NCBI RefSeq assembly: GCF_006716345.1
Contig: NZ_VFOX01000002.1
Location: forward strand, 496,001 to 560,000
DNA length: 64,000 bases
Origin: Microbacterium saperdae
GTDB lineage: Bacteria; Actinomycetota; Actinomycetes; Actinomycetales; Microbacteriaceae
Direction: 5' to 3'
Made by a program: the position numbers and the translations under genes. Of this stretch, positions 44,559 to 52,635 are shown one piece after another. Positions within the stretch are counted from its first letter, which is position 1. Each line of letters opens with the position of its first letter. The notes under the pieces were generated by a model. It searched no databases. It saw only the letters and a list, made by a program, of their open reading frames with translations, and was not told the DNA's origin.

Positions 44559-45479
44559 TCAGTCGGCTGCGGCGGAGAGCTCCGCGATCCACTCGACGGC
44601 GGCGATCGCCTCTCGGCGCTGGAAGTCGCGCAGCGTCGTCATCCCCGGCGGGGCAGGAAGGCGGCATTTCTCGAACCAGCTCCCGGCCACCGCGGCCAAG
44701 AGCGCCACATGGTCATCCGTGCGGGATCTCCCGAATGCCGGGTGGTCGAGCAGCGGTGCCACGTTGGCGGTGGAGTCTTCGACGCGCAGGTCCAGTAGGT
44801 AGAGGAGTGCGTCTTCCCAGCCCGCTCCTCTCGCTGCCCACGGCCAGTCGAGCAGGCGCGCGCGTCCCGACGAGTCGATGAGGATGTTGTCCGCTCTGAG
44901 GTCAGCATGGAGGAGCCGATCGCCCGCGACGGCAGAGGGTGCGCGTTCTGCGGCTGCACGCAGCAGGTCGACGTTCGCCACGCACCAGGGGGTCGTCGTC
45001 TCCAGGAGTCCTTCGGCGACAAGCCTGCTCCAGGAGTGCGCATCGTCGGCCAGCTCGTCGGAGAGGCGGGGGAGCGTCCGGTCTGCGGGGACGGCCGCCA
45101 GCGCGGCGATCGCATCGAGGACGTGCGCGGTGTCGGCCGAGGAGACGGAGCGTTCCGGGTGCAGCCCCTCGACATCCTCGATCACGAGCACGGTCCAGTC
45201 GTCCTGTGTGAACGCACCGACGAGGTGCGCGGCGGGAAGCTCGCGGGGGATCGCCCGCAGCACTTCGGCCTCGCGGGCATAGAGCTCGAACGTCCCCTGC
45301 GTCGTCGTCGGCACCGCCTTGACGAAGAACCGCTGCCCATCGGCGAAGGTGACGCGGGAGGCGATACCCGCGGAGAATCCTCCGGTCTGGGTGTGCGCCT
45401 CGCGGACCTCGGCGCCCGCCACGCGCTCGACGCGGCGCTGGATGTCAGGAGGAAGCTGTGCCCAGTCGATTCGTGCCAT
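44559..45479 (-). CDS. Aminoglycoside phosphotransferase-family kinase
   Basis: 306 residues. Kinase-like fold: RVTFADGQRFFVKAVPTTTQ gives the ATP-binding Lys, LLHADLRADNILID is the catalytic loop with Asp and Asn, and ARLLDWPWAARG the metal-binding Asp. Members phosphorylate small molecules such as choline, homoserine or antibiotics, and many are unassigned. Convergent with DeoR. No resistance gene claim is made. Confidence 0.85.
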   Translation of the reverse strand: MARIDWAQLPPDIQRRVERVAGAEVREAHTQTGGFSAGIASRVTFADGQRFFVKAVPTTTQGTFELYAREAEVLRAIPRELPAAHLVGAFTQDDWTVLVIEDVEGLHPERSVSSADTAHVLDAIAALAAVPADRTLPRLSDELADDAHSWSRLVAEGLLETTTPWCVANVDLLRAAAERAPSAVAGDRLLHADLRADNILIDSSGRARLLDWPWAARGAGWEDALLYLLDLRVEDSTANVAPLLDHPAFGRSRTDDHVALLAAVAGSWFEKCRLPAPPGMTTLRDFQRREAIAAVEWIAELSAAAD

Positions 45480-45517
45480 CGGACGATCCTACGGGGGCCT
45501 TCGTGCTCGCCCGGTAC

Positions 45518-45584
45518 GAAGGAGATCTCGCGTTATGAAGGAGCGGATGCGGCGTCTGGGCCTTCAGGACGCGAGATCTCCTTC
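45518..45584. repeat. 67-bp dispersed palindrome, copy 3
   Basis: Perfect outer arms GAAGGAGATCTCGCG and complement; the right inner arm is diverged (GGCGTCTGGGCCTTCAGGA). Found between the APH-like and TetR genes, both minus strand, thus downstream of tetR. Confidence 0.85.
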
Positions 45585-45646
45585 ATGTGATGCGAGGGGC
45601 TTCCGGACGGGCTCGAAGGATCAAGAGGCAGCAGCCGGCGCGAATC

Positions 45647-46204
45647 TCAGCTCGCCGCGGCGACGACTCCGATCAGTTCCTCGCTGGTCGCGTCGAACCG
45701 GTCGAGTGACCCCTGCGCGCGCGCGACGATGACCGCTCCTTCGCAGGCCGCGATGAGCAGGGCGGCGAGAGACGGAGCGCGGTCTGCGGACACTCCGCCG
45801 GACGTGAGCAGGGCAGTCAGGGTCTCCTGCCATTCCCGGAAGACTCCCGCGGCGGTATCGACGAGGGCATCCTCCTCCGCGGCGACTGTGACGGCGACGA
45901 CGGCGCATCCTGCCTGGAAATCGGAGGCGACGAGCACGTCGCGCCAGAGCTGGACGAACGCCCGCGCGACCTCGGTGGCCGGTTGATCTCGATGCTTCTC
46001 CAGCTCGGCAAGGGCGCGGCCCTGCGCGAGGGCGAGCGCCTCGGTCACGAGCTGATCCTTCCCCTCGGGGAAGTGGTGATAGATGGATCCTCGTGGGGCC
46101 CCCGACGCGGCGAGCACCTCGGAGAAAGAGGCGCCCTGCAATCCTCGTTTCGCCAGAAGGATCGCGGCTGTGCGTACCATCCGCTCCCGTGCCTCAGAGA
46201 CCAT
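45647..46204 (-). CDS. TetR family transcriptional regulator
   Basis: 185 residues. HTH at about residues 9-55 with GLQGASFSEVLAASGAPRGS followed by IYHHFPEGKDQL. The C-terminal domain (FQAGCAVVAVTVAAE, then LIAACEGAVIVARAQ) is of the LmrA/YxaF type. Divergent from the tautomerase-like gene, with two copies of a TATGACG-N2-CGTCATA site between them; it is expected to repress both genes until a ligand binds. ATG with GGGAG upstream. Confidence 0.88.
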   Translation of the reverse strand: MVSEARERMVRTAAILLAKRGLQGASFSEVLAASGAPRGSIYHHFPEGKDQLVTEALALAQGRALAELEKHRDQPATEVARAFVQLWRDVLVASDFQAGCAVVAVTVAAEEDALVDTAAGVFREWQETLTALLTSGGVSADRAPSLAALLIAACEGAVIVARAQGSLDRFDATSEELIGVVAAAS

Positions 46205-46223
46205 TTCTCCCTCTCGTATTGAC

Positions 46224-46266
46224 TATGACGCCAATCATATTCTATCGTTCTATGACGCTCGTCATA
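46224..46266. promoter_or_regulatory. Two 16-bp operators between tetR and the tautomerase-like gene
   Basis: TATGACG-CT-CGTCATA is perfect at 46251-46266. A second, imperfect copy (TATGACG-CC-AATCATA) is at 46224-46239, 27 bp away. They overlap a plausible plus-strand promoter: TTGACT at 46219-46224 and TATCGT at 46243-46248 with an 18-bp spacer. Repression by the adjacent TetR protein is the simplest reading. Confidence 0.75.
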
Positions 46267-46300
46267 ATTCTGACGACACCTGACCCGCGAGGAGATCGCC

Positions 46301-46744
46301 ATGCCCATGATCGACATCTACGCCACCGCCGGAACCTTCCCCGATGTTCACGCGCTCGCTGCCGAGGCCGCCGCTACGGTGAAGGACGTCGAGCAGGTTC
46401 CCGACATCCCGATGTTCCGCACTAACACCGCCGCGTTCGTGCACGAGCTGCCCGCGGGCAGCATCTCGAACGTCGACGGAGCTTCGAACCACGTGCGGGT
46501 GCAGGTACTCACGAACGCCGGCGCACTCGACCGGGACAAGCAGATCGCCGTTGTGCGGCGATTGACGGATCTGGTCGCCCGGGCCGCCGGCGATGACACG
46601 CTCACTCAGCGCACCTGGGTCACCCTCGGTGAGGCAGCGCCCGGCGGATGGGGACTCTGGGGCCACGCGCACACCAACGACGAGATCGTCGCCGCCGCCC
46701 GTGCCGAGATCGCATCGCTGCAGGGTGGAGGCGCGGCCTCCTGA
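46301..46744 (+). CDS. Tautomerase superfamily-like protein
   Basis: 147 residues. After Met removal the N-terminus is Pro (PMIDIYATAGTF), the catalytic base of the 4-oxalocrotonate tautomerase/MIF superfamily. The length suggests two fused beta-alpha-beta units (second unit NHVRVQVLTNAGALDRDKQI). The C-terminal GWGLWGHAHTNDEI segment resembles other tautomerase-fold proteins under TetR control. Substrate unknown. Divergent from tetR; a terminator hairpin follows 25 bases after its stop. Confidence 0.78.
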   Translation: MPMIDIYATAGTFPDVHALAAEAAATVKDVEQVPDIPMFRTNTAAFVHELPAGSISNVDGASNHVRVQVLTNAGALDRDKQIAVVRRLTDLVARAAGDDTLTQRTWVTLGEAAPGGWGLWGHAHTNDEIVAAARAEIASLQGGGAAS

Positions 46745-46769
46745 TCAGCGGCCGCCCACCCACAACGAA

Positions 46770-46798
46770 GGCCCCGGCGTCCCCACGACGCCGAGGCC
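46770..46798 (+). terminator. Terminator hairpin after the tautomerase-like gene
   Basis: GGCCCCGGCGTC and GACGCCGAGGCC form a 12-bp stem with one mismatch and a five-base loop, preceded by an A-rich segment (CACAACGAA) that would give a T-rich tail on the minus strand. May act for both strands. Confidence 0.7.
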
Positions 46799-46856
46799 TC
46801 GCGAGCGCGTCACGGCTGCATACCGCTGCACACTCTGAGTAGTTGGTGTCCGTGTC

Positions 46857-46882
46857 GTCTCGCACTCCCCAGTGCGCGAGAC
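46857..46882 (-). terminator. Hairpin downstream of the CHAT gene
   Basis: GTCTCGC-ACT pairs with AGT-GC-GCGAGAC (two-base bulge, CCCC loop), about 115 bases beyond the CHAT stop. A possible terminator of the sigma-S8-CHAT operon. Confidence 0.4.
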
Positions 46883-46996
46883 TCCGCGTTGACTGCGCCT
46901 CCCTTGCGCCTCGACCTTCCGAGGCCCTCCGCATGACACCTTCCGAAGAACAGGAGCGCTTCCCCTCCCCGGTGATACACCGAATGGAGAAAAAGT

Positions 46997-49420
46997 TCAG
47001 AATCCGCTTCCGTGGCACTGGAACGGCGCGCGATGGCCGGTCGAGACGGATGCCGCGGCCAGCGCTGCGGCAGGGGTCGCCCCGGCCGCGAGCTCCCCGT
47101 GCACGGCACCCAGCAGCTCGCACGCCACGTCATCCGGCACGACGACCGGAGCCGCGATCACGCACCGCGTCCCCGCGTGCAGCCATACCCGCGTCATGCC
47201 GAGCGCCTCCTCGCCCCAGCGCACCGAGGAGCGGCCGAGTTCGCACGCGGAGAGGATCACGGTGTCGGGCACGGTCGGGATCAGATCGACGTCGTAGCCG
47301 AACAGGGTGCCGTCGGCGAGCTCGAAGCCCGAGAACAGCGGGTTGTCGACGGCATGGCGACCGTGGGCGGCGATGTGCAGCAGATCGGTCGAGCCGGCGA
47401 GTGTCGTGACGGCCGAGACGGTCGCCTCCGCGCCGTGCAACTGCACGGGAGATGCGCCCCACGCCGCGGCGGCCTGCTGGATCTCCTCACCGGCGCGCGG
47501 CACGCGAGGACCCGCGGCGAACCCGATACGGTCCCCCGTCTCGTGCGGGCCCCGACGATCGCCGCTCCACCGCGAGACCGAGGTCGCGAGGGTGAACGGG
47601 GTGCCGTGCATGCCGGGCAGCATCGCCCAGGGCACCCCGGCGAGGATGCCGGGCGATGTCACCACCAGTTGCCGCGCCGATCCGCGCACGGGCGCCAGGA
47701 GCTCGGCGTCGAGCAGGGCCAGGCGCGCGTCGAGCGACCGGGCGATCACCTCCGCCATCGGCCCACCACGTGTGAGGGCGGCCACGTCGAGATCGGCGCG
47801 GAGCCCGTCGAGCGCGGACTGCACGAGTGACAGGGACAGGTCGACGATGCGCGCCGTGGATGCCGTCACCACGACGCAGTGCAGCGCCGTCCCGGTGAAG
47901 ACGTACGCGAGCACCGCGGTGTCGGCATCGAGCAGGGCTGTGGTCGCCGCGAGGTTGATGCGTTCACGCGTGCCCCCGGAGCGGGTCGAGGACCATTGCC
48001 GCTCCCGCACCCGATCGCGCAGCACGCGCACGCGGGCATCGGTGGTCCAGTCCTGACCGGCGAGGTCGGCGCGCAGCATCCGCAGTTCTGCGAGATCCGT
48101 GGCGAGGGCGTCATCGTGCGGAGGGCGCAACGGCGCGACCTGCTGGCTGAGGTGCCGTGCCCGCTCGGACCAGGCGAACAGCGTCTCCGGATCACGGGTG
48201 CGCGCGGCGGCGGTCAGCCCGGCGAAGACGAGCTCGCTCCCCTGCATCGCGACCGATGCCTGCAGGTCGAGCGCGCCGAACGACTGCTGCCATCCCGCGA
48301 GCAGGTCGAGGCCCTCGGCCGCCGCGCGCAGGGCGTCACGGGGGCGTCCGGCCGAGGCGGCCCTCGCCGCCCGCACCTCGTGCACACGCAGCCGTAGCGG
48401 CGCGGGAGCATCGTCCGCCACAGTCGGCAGCCGTCCCCCGCCCTCGCGCCGCGCGCTGAGGCGCAGTGCGGTCGCCTCGGTGCGCAGACCGCTGCGGTCG
48501 AGGGCGGATGCCGTGCGTCGCACTTCATCGTCGTCGGGGCGGGTACGCGTACCGGCGCTCAGCCCGGCTTCCAGTCGCACGGCGTCGGCGCGCGCCTCCC
48601 ACCCGGCACTGCCGAGTGCGGCGAACCGGCGGGCCGCAGTACGTGCCGTGCGTTCGGCGGCCGTCGCATCGTGGCGCAGCAGGGAACGGGCGAGATGGAG
48701 CTCGGCCTCGCCCCGCGCCTGCCGCATCCGCTGCGCCCCGAACTGCACAGCCACGCGGCCGAGCAGCGCTTCGGCCTCCGTCGTGAGGCCGGCGTCGCGC
48801 AGCACCTCGGCGCGATCCAGGTCGCTGATCGCGGCGGCCAGGTCGCTGGTCGCCGCGAGAGTCGGCCGCGAACGGGTCATCAGTGCGAGAGCCGTGACCA
48901 GGTCGCCCCCGAGCAGCGCCGCGTAGCCGAGGTTGTGTCGCGCTTCGGCGAGAGGCTCCTCGTCGCCGTTGGCCTCGTACACGGCGACCGCACGCTGCAG
49001 GTCGGAGATGCAGGCTTCGAGCTGATGCTGCTGCATCCGCAGCATCGACCTGTTCATGAGGCAGTTCGCGAGTTCGGTGGTCTCCGTGCGCATCGCGTCG
49101 ATGGAACGCGTGAGCATCGTCTCGGCCTCGTCGAGCCGTCCGGAGTGCATCAGCAGCGTGCCGAGCTGTCCGCTCAGCACCGCGACCGTCTCGTCGCGCA
49201 GTCCTTCGCGGTCGAGGGCGTCGCGGCACAGGCGTTCCGCCTCCGCCGGCTCCCCGGTCTGGGCGAGCACATAGGCCCGGGTGCCGTCGATGCGGGCGCG
49301 CAGGTCGGGATCGTCCGTGCGGGCGGATGCCGTCGTCAGCGCACGCCGGGCCGCCGCGAACCGTCGGGAGTTGGCCGCTTCGACCCCGCGCCGGTGCAGC
49401 TCTTGTGCGGACAGGGGCAT
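46997..49420 (-). CDS. TPR-CHAT (caspase-like) protease
   Basis: 807 residues. The N-terminal ~400 residues are helical TPR-type repeats (e.g. LSGQLGTLLMHSGRLDEAET; EARHNLGYAALLGGDLVTAL). The C-terminal ~300 residues are a CHAT domain: the catalytic dyad is His686 in LLHIAAHGRH and Cys726 in VILSACELG, both intact. CHAT proteins are caspase-related cysteine proteases; several are effectors in bacterial immune or stress responses. No signal peptide or membrane helix, so cytoplasmic. ATG at 49420 has only a weak site; the frame is open further upstream. It follows an S8 protease gene by 86 bases in one apparent operon with a sigma factor. Target unknown. Confidence 0.85.
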   Translation of the reverse strand: MPLSAQELHRRGVEAANSRRFAAARRALTTASARTDDPDLRARIDGTRAYVLAQTGEPAEAERLCRDALDREGLRDETVAVLSGQLGTLLMHSGRLDEAETMLTRSIDAMRTETTELANCLMNRSMLRMQQHQLEACISDLQRAVAVYEANGDEEPLAEARHNLGYAALLGGDLVTALALMTRSRPTLAATSDLAAAISDLDRAEVLRDAGLTTEAEALLGRVAVQFGAQRMRQARGEAELHLARSLLRHDATAAERTARTAARRFAALGSAGWEARADAVRLEAGLSAGTRTRPDDDEVRRTASALDRSGLRTEATALRLSARREGGGRLPTVADDAPAPLRLRVHEVRAARAASAGRPRDALRAAAEGLDLLAGWQQSFGALDLQASVAMQGSELVFAGLTAAARTRDPETLFAWSERARHLSQQVAPLRPPHDDALATDLAELRMLRADLAGQDWTTDARVRVLRDRVRERQWSSTRSGGTRERINLAATTALLDADTAVLAYVFTGTALHCVVVTASTARIVDLSLSLVQSALDGLRADLDVAALTRGGPMAEVIARSLDARLALLDAELLAPVRGSARQLVVTSPGILAGVPWAMLPGMHGTPFTLATSVSRWSGDRRGPHETGDRIGFAAGPRVPRAGEEIQQAAAAWGASPVQLHGAEATVSAVTTLAGSTDLLHIAAHGRHAVDNPLFSGFELADGTLFGYDVDLIPTVPDTVILSACELGRSSVRWGEEALGMTRVWLHAGTRCVIAAPVVVPDDVACELLGAVHGELAAGATPAAALAAASVSTGHRAPFQCHGSGF

Positions 49421-49506
49421 CCACTCAGAATGCCGTGCCCCGGCCCCGGGCGGAAGAGCCGGAGGCCTTGTCCAGGGGCAGCGTCCTGGTTTGTTCGCCC
49501 GGCGGC

Positions 49507-51054
49507 TCAGTCCACGGACGGCGAAGGCAGCGTCGCCAGGGCGGCCTTGACGGCGGATGCCGCGTCCACCCGCCCGACGCCGATGACGCCGAGGTGCCCG
49601 GCGATGAGGCCGGCGACGTAGGGGGCGGCGAACGAGGTGCCGCTCCACACGGCGAAGCCGCCGCGGTAGTCGTCCGGGTCGATCGTCTCACGGTGCAGCC
49701 CGTCGACATCGGCCCTGGTCGTCGCCTGGGCACCGCCGACGAAGGCCGGTGAGGTGCTCACGACGGCCGCACCCGGCGCGTACACCCGCACCCAGGGGCC
49801 GACGTTCGAGAACAGGGCGACCGATCGCGCCGACGGATTCAGCGCGCCCACCGACACGTGCGGGGCGCCGTGATCCGGCCCGATGCCGTTGTCGGCGCCG
49901 GGCCAGGGCCAGAGCGATGCCGGGAACGAGGGACGGTCGATCGCGTCGTTGCCCGCCGAGCACACGACCACGCATCCGAGCTCGCGCGCCTTCGCGAGCA
50001 GGGCGTACAGGGTGCGGCTGAACTGACCGTCGACCGGGGTCTCGTGGTAATACCCGAGCGACAGGTTGAGCACGTCGATCGGATGGCCGGTCTTCGGGTC
50101 CTCCCGGTAGCGCCGCAACAGCTCGATGACCTGCGCCAGGCTCTCGAGCAGGGCGCTCTCGTCCACGACGCCGAGCGCCCCCGCCACCCGCACCGACACG
50201 ATGTCGGCATCCGGTGCGGCCTGTCGGATGATGCCGGCGATGAAGGTGCCGTGTCCGGCGACCGCATCGATCTCTCCGTCCAGCTGCCCGTAGAGGTCGG
50301 GGTAGCGCTCGGGGTCGGCGTCATCCGTGAGTCCGATCGGGACGCCGTCGAGTTCCAGGTGCCGGGTCACGATGTCATCCGGCAGCCAGTCATGCACCCC
50401 GCAGCCCGTGTCGAGCACCGCGACCACGGGCCGACGGCCGCGCTTCGGCGCAGGTCCGCGGCGTGGTGCGGGTCCGAGCCAGGTCACCGGCTGTCGCGCC
50501 CCTCTGCCCGGTTCGAGGTAGTCGTCGCTGCCGCCCGCGCCTCGTCCTTCCACGGGGTTGGTGCGGCTGAACGGGTTCGTCCGACTGAACGGGTTGGTGC
50601 GGCTGAACGGATTGAGCCCGACGGGGTCGATCGACAGCACGTGCTCCAGGCCGGTGCGCGGCATCACCGAGCGCGACATGCGGCGTGCCCGCTGCAGCAC
50701 CCGCCACGCGTCCGGCGCGACGGGGGACTCCCCGCGCCCCGGCTCATCCGGCGTGGTCAGGTGCGCGCGCAGGAATCCGGGCACACCGGGAACGAGCTCC
50801 CGGGAGACGCCGTCGCCCTGTTCGATCTCGAGCAGCCATCCGAAGCTGTCCGCAGCGTCGCGCAGCGTGCGGATCTCGCGGTCATACGCCTCGTTGTCCT
50901 CCACATCCTGGGTGATGAGCAGCCGTTCGGGGAGATACGCGGTGGGGAAGGCGCGGATGCCGTCCACGGGTTCCAGGCTCGGATCGAGCGCGGTGCCCCG
51001 CCGGATCGATCCTTCCGCGCGGTCCTGCCAGGTCCACCCTCGGGGCTGCTCCAT
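49507..51054 (-). CDS. S8 (subtilisin-like) serine protease, predicted cytoplasmic
   Basis: 515 residues. N-terminal domain of ~145 residues (no signal peptide), then a linker with three exact NPFSRT repeats (residues 148-165), then the peptidase: Asp215 in VAVLDTGCG, His268 in AGHGTFIAG, oxyanion Asn369 in SAGND and Ser474 in SGTSFAAPYVAG. All catalytic residues are kept. Secreted subtilisins have a signal and propeptide, so this one should act inside the cell. FSRT recurs at 345-348. It lies between a small unknown gene (51-base gap) and the CHAT protease, suggesting a two-protease pathway. ATG with GGAGAGGA. Confidence 0.88.
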   Translation of the reverse strand: MEQPRGWTWQDRAEGSIRRGTALDPSLEPVDGIRAFPTAYLPERLLITQDVEDNEAYDREIRTLRDAADSFGWLLEIEQGDGVSRELVPGVPGFLRAHLTTPDEPGRGESPVAPDAWRVLQRARRMSRSVMPRTGLEHVLSIDPVGLNPFSRTNPFSRTNPFSRTNPVEGRGAGGSDDYLEPGRGARQPVTWLGPAPRRGPAPKRGRRPVVAVLDTGCGVHDWLPDDIVTRHLELDGVPIGLTDDADPERYPDLYGQLDGEIDAVAGHGTFIAGIIRQAAPDADIVSVRVAGALGVVDESALLESLAQVIELLRRYREDPKTGHPIDVLNLSLGYYHETPVDGQFSRTLYALLAKARELGCVVVCSAGNDAIDRPSFPASLWPWPGADNGIGPDHGAPHVSVGALNPSARSVALFSNVGPWVRVYAPGAAVVSTSPAFVGGAQATTRADVDGLHRETIDPDDYRGGFAVWSGTSFAAPYVAGLIAGHLGVIGVGRVDAASAVKAALATLPSPSVD

Positions 51055-51105
51055 CGGTCATCCTCTCCGTGCGGGTGGTCCCGCGCCCGTGCGCCCGAAG
51101 GCGGT

Positions 51106-51564
51106 CTACAACTCGAACTGCGGCGTCGACAGCGTGCGGGGCTCCCCGTCCACGCCGGTCGTCGTCAGATGCACCCGCGTGAGTCCGGGTGGTACTTCGT
51201 CGAACGAGAATCGTCCGGTCTCGGCCGGCTCCGTCGCACGCGACTTCTCACCCTGCACGAGCGTGATCTCGGCAGTGGCGGTGTCGACCCATCCGTCGAC
51301 ACGTCGGCGTCGGGATGCCGTCGTCGTCACGTGCAGCAGGATGCTGGTGACCCCGTCGCTGAACTGCAGGGTCAGCGCATCGGCATCTCCCCGCACCGAT
51401 CCCAGCTCGCTCTCCACCAGCGTCAGCAGGGCGTATTCATGGCTCAGCCCGTCGGAGGCGACCGCGGCGATCATGCGGTCGATCAACGTCGCCGGAACCG
51501 GGTCGACCTCCCGCCACAGAGCGCGCAGCTGCGCGAACACCTCGGCATCTTCCTGATCGCTCAT
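51106..51564 (-). CDS. Unknown small protein between sigma factor and S8 protease
   Basis: 152 residues, soluble. The first half has a helical LWREVDPVPATLIDRMIAAV segment; the second half (about 90-152) looks like a beta sandwich (AEITLVQG, GRFSFDEVPPGLTRVHLTTT) of the carboxypeptidase-regulatory type. No catalytic motif. The ATG overlaps the sigma stop by four bases (ATGA). Position right after an ECF sigma gene is where anti-sigma factors are found, but it has no transmembrane helix or zinc motif, so this role is only a guess. It may instead be a substrate or adaptor of the proteases. Confidence 0.65.
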   Translation of the reverse strand: MSDQEDAEVFAQLRALWREVDPVPATLIDRMIAAVASDGLSHEYALLTLVESELGSVRGDADALTLQFSDGVTSILLHVTTTASRRRRVDGWVDTATAEITLVQGEKSRATEPAETGRFSFDEVPPGLTRVHLTTTGVDGEPRTLSTPQFEL

Positions 51565-52196
51565 GCGAACCCTCCTGCGCTCGGTGCGGTCGGCGCGTCC
51601 AGCACGGCGCGGAGCTTGGCGAGGCAGCGCTGGCGGGTCGGACCGATGCTCCCGATCGGCATGGCCAGATCAGCCGCGAGGCGGGTGTAGTCGGGGCGGT
51701 CCTCGAACGCGATCACGCGCAGCAGTCGCTGGCAGCGTTCGGCCAGGCGCTTCACGGCCGCCCAGAGTCGCCGCTTCTCGTCGCTGAGCGTCGCGTGCTC
51801 CTCCGCCGACTGCTGCTCGGGGAGGAGGATGTCGAGGTCATCGGCATCGGTGGTGTCCACGCGACCCTGCGCCTTGCCCACACGCCAGGCTTCGCGGCGG
51901 GCTGTCGTGGTCAGCCAGGCGGAGACCGCCCGAGCATCGGCGATCGAATCCTGGCCGCGGACCAGCTGCAACCAGGTGGTCTGCACGACGTCTTCCGCGA
52001 GCGTCCGCTCGAGCCCGTAGGCGCGCACGACGTGCCAGAGCACGGGCGTCATCAGACGCACCAGCTCGTCCATCGCGCGACCGTCGCCCTCGCGCCATGC
52101 GTCGAAGAGATCCGCCGCCCGCTGCCACCGCGAAGGCCCGTTTTCCGATGCAGGATCGAGAGCGGCGCCGGGTGCACCGTCGATCATGAAGCCCAT
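51561..52196 (-). CDS. ECF-type RNA polymerase sigma factor
   Basis: 211 residues. Region 2 (DLFDAWREGDGRAMDELVRL, then GLERTLAEDVVQTTWLQLVR) binds core polymerase and the -10. Region 4 (RLLRVIAFEDRPDYTRLAAD, then AMPIGSIGPTRQRCLAKLR) is the HTH for the -35. There is no region 3. The chosen ATG (52196) has AGGTG upstream; 52187 is an alternative ATG, and a much longer open frame has no conserved sequence. First gene of the sigma-unknown-S8-CHAT operon and probably its activator. Confidence 0.85.
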   Translation of the reverse strand: MGFMIDGAPGAALDPASENGPSRWQRAADLFDAWREGDGRAMDELVRLMTPVLWHVVRAYGLERTLAEDVVQTTWLQLVRGQDSIADARAVSAWLTTTARREAWRVGKAQGRVDTTDADDLDILLPEQQSAEEHATLSDEKRRLWAAVKRLAERCQRLLRVIAFEDRPDYTRLAADLAMPIGSIGPTRQRCLAKLRAVLDAPTAPSAGGFA

Positions 52197-52399
52197 TGTG
52201 ATCACACCTACCAGGAGCACGGCAAGGGTTTCCTGATACATCGGGCGTCGCAGCATCCGTTTCGGCATCGTTCCGCAGGGACTGCCACGCGGTGTGCAGG
52301 AGAACCTGCCGAACGCAGGACCTCTTCGCGGTGATTCCTCCGGAAAGGGGAGCATCCTCCTGCAGAACGTGAGGATGACCGAGCCGATAGCGTGGAGAG

Positions 52400-52618
52400 G
52401 TGATCCCCCTCGCCATCGTGCTCTTCCTCAATGCCGCCTTCAACGCCGTCGTCTGGCCGCAGTTCTACAAGCGGGTCGCGAAGGATCCGCGGGCCCGCGA
52501 CGAGAACGGCAAGGCGACGCCGTTCCTCACCGTGCACGTGGTGCTGATCTCGATCGCCCTCGTGCTCGCGCTCGTCTCGGCGCTCCTCGGCATCGCCGCT
52601 CTCACCGGCGCGCTGTAG
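52400..52618 (+). CDS. Small two-helix membrane protein (SCO4848-like)
   Basis: 72 residues: a first helix (PLAIVLFLNAAFNAVVWPQF), a charged loop with KDPRARDENGKATPF, and a second helix of about 25 residues. The size and the loop Tyr-Lys-Arg/Asp pattern resemble the actinobacterial SCO4848 family of unknown function. GTG start; a TAGCGT -10 box (52388-52393) ends six bases before it, indicating a leaderless transcript. Divergent from the sigma factor gene. Confidence 0.75.
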   Translation: MIPLAIVLFLNAAFNAVVWPQFYKRVAKDPRARDENGKATPFLTVHVVLISIALVLALVSALLGIAALTGAL

Positions 52619-52635
52619 TCGGCGGGGGCCGGCCC

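Noticed and set aside
44559..45479. Acquired aminoglycoside resistance gene
   Set aside because: Only the general kinase fold is seen; base composition is like its neighbours and there is no mobile element nearby.
46997..49648. Longer start for the CHAT protein at 49648
   Set aside because: It would overlap the S8 gene by about 140 bases with an Arg/Pro-rich non-conserved translation.
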